Source: Rickettsiales bacterium (GTDB lineage Bacteria > Pseudomonadota > Alphaproteobacteria > TMED109). Taken from it: a DNA stretch of 6,542 nt. The notes under the pieces are model-generated. The model worked only from the letters and a program-made list of their open reading frames with translations. It did not search any database and was not told where the DNA came from. Below are positions 6,077 through 6,542 of this stretch, piece by piece. Position numbers and translations under genes: made by a program. Numbering within the stretch: position 1 is the stretch's first letter; the number at the start of each line of letters is the position of its first letter. Location: positions 22,169 to 28,710 of the forward strand of contig PBGQ01000030.1 of the NCBI GenBank assembly GCA_002720125.1, in the 5' to 3' direction.

Positions 6077-6307
6077 ATGTTTGGTTTTAGTATTCCAAAA
6101 ATAATTTTTTTATTATTTATACTGATTATTATTTGGAATTTATTTAAGTATTTTGAAAATAGGAGCTTAAATAAAAAATATACTGAAACTAGCAATGATA
6201 AGAAAAGCAATAGCTCTGAAGAGTCTTTGGTTGAGTGCAAAGCCTGTGGTAACTTTTACAGTAGTAAATTACCTGAAGGCTGCCCTATTTGTAATAAAGA
6301 GAAATAG
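6077..6307 (+). CDS. Small membrane-anchored zinc-ribbon protein, function unknown
   Basis: 76 residues. After a short N-terminus, residues ~8-24 are a strongly hydrophobic helix (KIIFLLFILIIIWNLFKYF), then a polar, Ser/Lys/Glu-rich linker (~28-51), then a compact C-terminal ribbon with Cys54-x2-Cys57-x11-Cys69-x2-Cys72, which would bind one zinc. Topology by the positive-inside rule (NRSLNKK after the helix) puts the ribbon in the cytoplasm. Its architecture recalls small PP0621-like proteins (N-terminal helix plus C-terminal Cys pairs), but I cannot confirm membership. It lies 28 nt after the peptidase gene and 6 nt before glyQ, so it is surely co-transcribed. The ribosome site is weak (AAAGAG about 11 nt upstream). 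The coherent domain layout argues that it is a real gene. Confidence 0.8.
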   Translation: MFGFSIPKIIFLLFILIIIWNLFKYFENRSLNKKYTETSNDKKSNSSEESLVECKACGNFYSSKLPEGCPICNKEK

Positions 6308-6313
6308 TAAATC

Positions 6314-6542
6314 ATGGAAGTAAAAACTGAGACAATTCTATCTTTTGAAGATATAATATTTAAGTTGCAAAAGTATTGGCAGCGAAAAGGTTGCATAGTT
6401 TTACAACCTATAGATTTGGAGGTTGGAGCTGGAACATTTCATCCAGCTACCTTATTGAAAAGCTTGGGTCCGGAAAAGTGGAATTGCGCTTATTTACAAC
6501 AATGTAGAAGACCTACAGATGGAAGGTATGGTGAAAACCCAA
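6314..6542 (+). CDS. glyQ: Glycyl-tRNA synthetase alpha subunit, N-terminal part
   Basis: Catalytic subunit of the bacterial alpha2-beta2 glycyl-tRNA synthetase, which charges tRNA-Gly with glycine using ATP. Only the first 76 codons are present; the gene continues past the right edge. Residues match E. coli GlyQ closely: [31 protein letters not shown] (~18-48), then LGPEKWN and the class II motif-2 region [12 protein letters not shown] (~65-76). The ATG follows an in-frame stop at 6308-6310, so it is the first possible start of this frame; no strong Shine-Dalgarno is seen, and with only 6 nt after the previous stop translation may be coupled. glyS would be expected downstream. Confidence 0.96.
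   Translation, partial: MEVKTETILSFEDIIFKLQKYWQRKGCIVLQPIDLEVGAGTFHPATLLKSLGPEKWNCAYLQQCRRPTDGRYGENP

Noticed and set aside
1..6542. CRISPR arrays, tRNA or rRNA genes, insertion sequences, phage or defence genes
   Set aside because: No regularly spaced repeats, cloverleaf sequences, transposase or recombinase motifs, or defence-type domains were seen on either strand.

Overview
The window is chromosomal DNA of a very AT-rich bacterium (about 70% AT by eye, with AT-rich codon choice throughout). The best guess is a streamlined, probably marine alphaproteobacterium such as a SAR11-like or other low-GC lineage. Support for this is the block long-chain polyprenyl synthase / S49 peptidase / glycyl-tRNA synthetase alpha, which is familiar in Alphaproteobacteria, and the compact gene spacing. 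Placement at genus or family level cannot be made from the sequence alone.

Layout. 1-1073 (minus) is the N-terminal ~83% of isocitrate lyase (aceA), running off the left edge. 1074-1487 is an unusually long divergent intergenic region. It holds a credible promoter for each flanking gene, each with an odd 6+1+6 palindrome at or next to its -35, and between them a 33-nt near-perfect palindrome. 1488-4036 (plus) is a complete molybdate ABC importer, modA-modB-modC, whose genes overlap by the same 8 bases at both junctions. 4033-5064 (minus) is a trans-polyprenyl diphosphate synthase (ispB type), whose stop codon overlaps that of modC. 5065-5223 is a second divergent intergenic region with an inverted repeat and a -10 box. 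From 5224 to the right edge (plus) runs a compact operon: S49 serine peptidase, a 76-residue membrane-anchored zinc-ribbon protein, and the start of glyQ.

How the genes fit together. AceA is the entry step of the glyoxylate shunt (growth on acetate or C2 units). ModABC brings molybdate into the cell for molybdenum cofactor; no molybdoenzyme or cofactor biosynthesis gene is in the window. The polyprenyl synthase makes the isoprenoid tail of the respiratory quinone. The last three genes are housekeeping (protein quality control and translation).

I found no new multi-gene system. The points worth a second look are regulatory (palindromes in the aceA/mod region), architectural (the duplicated ATGATTAA overlap, the convergent overlapping stops, two TTG starts facing each other), and one residue-level oddity: the first aspartate-rich motif of the polyprenyl synthase reads D-G-V-V-D instead of D-D-x-x-D.
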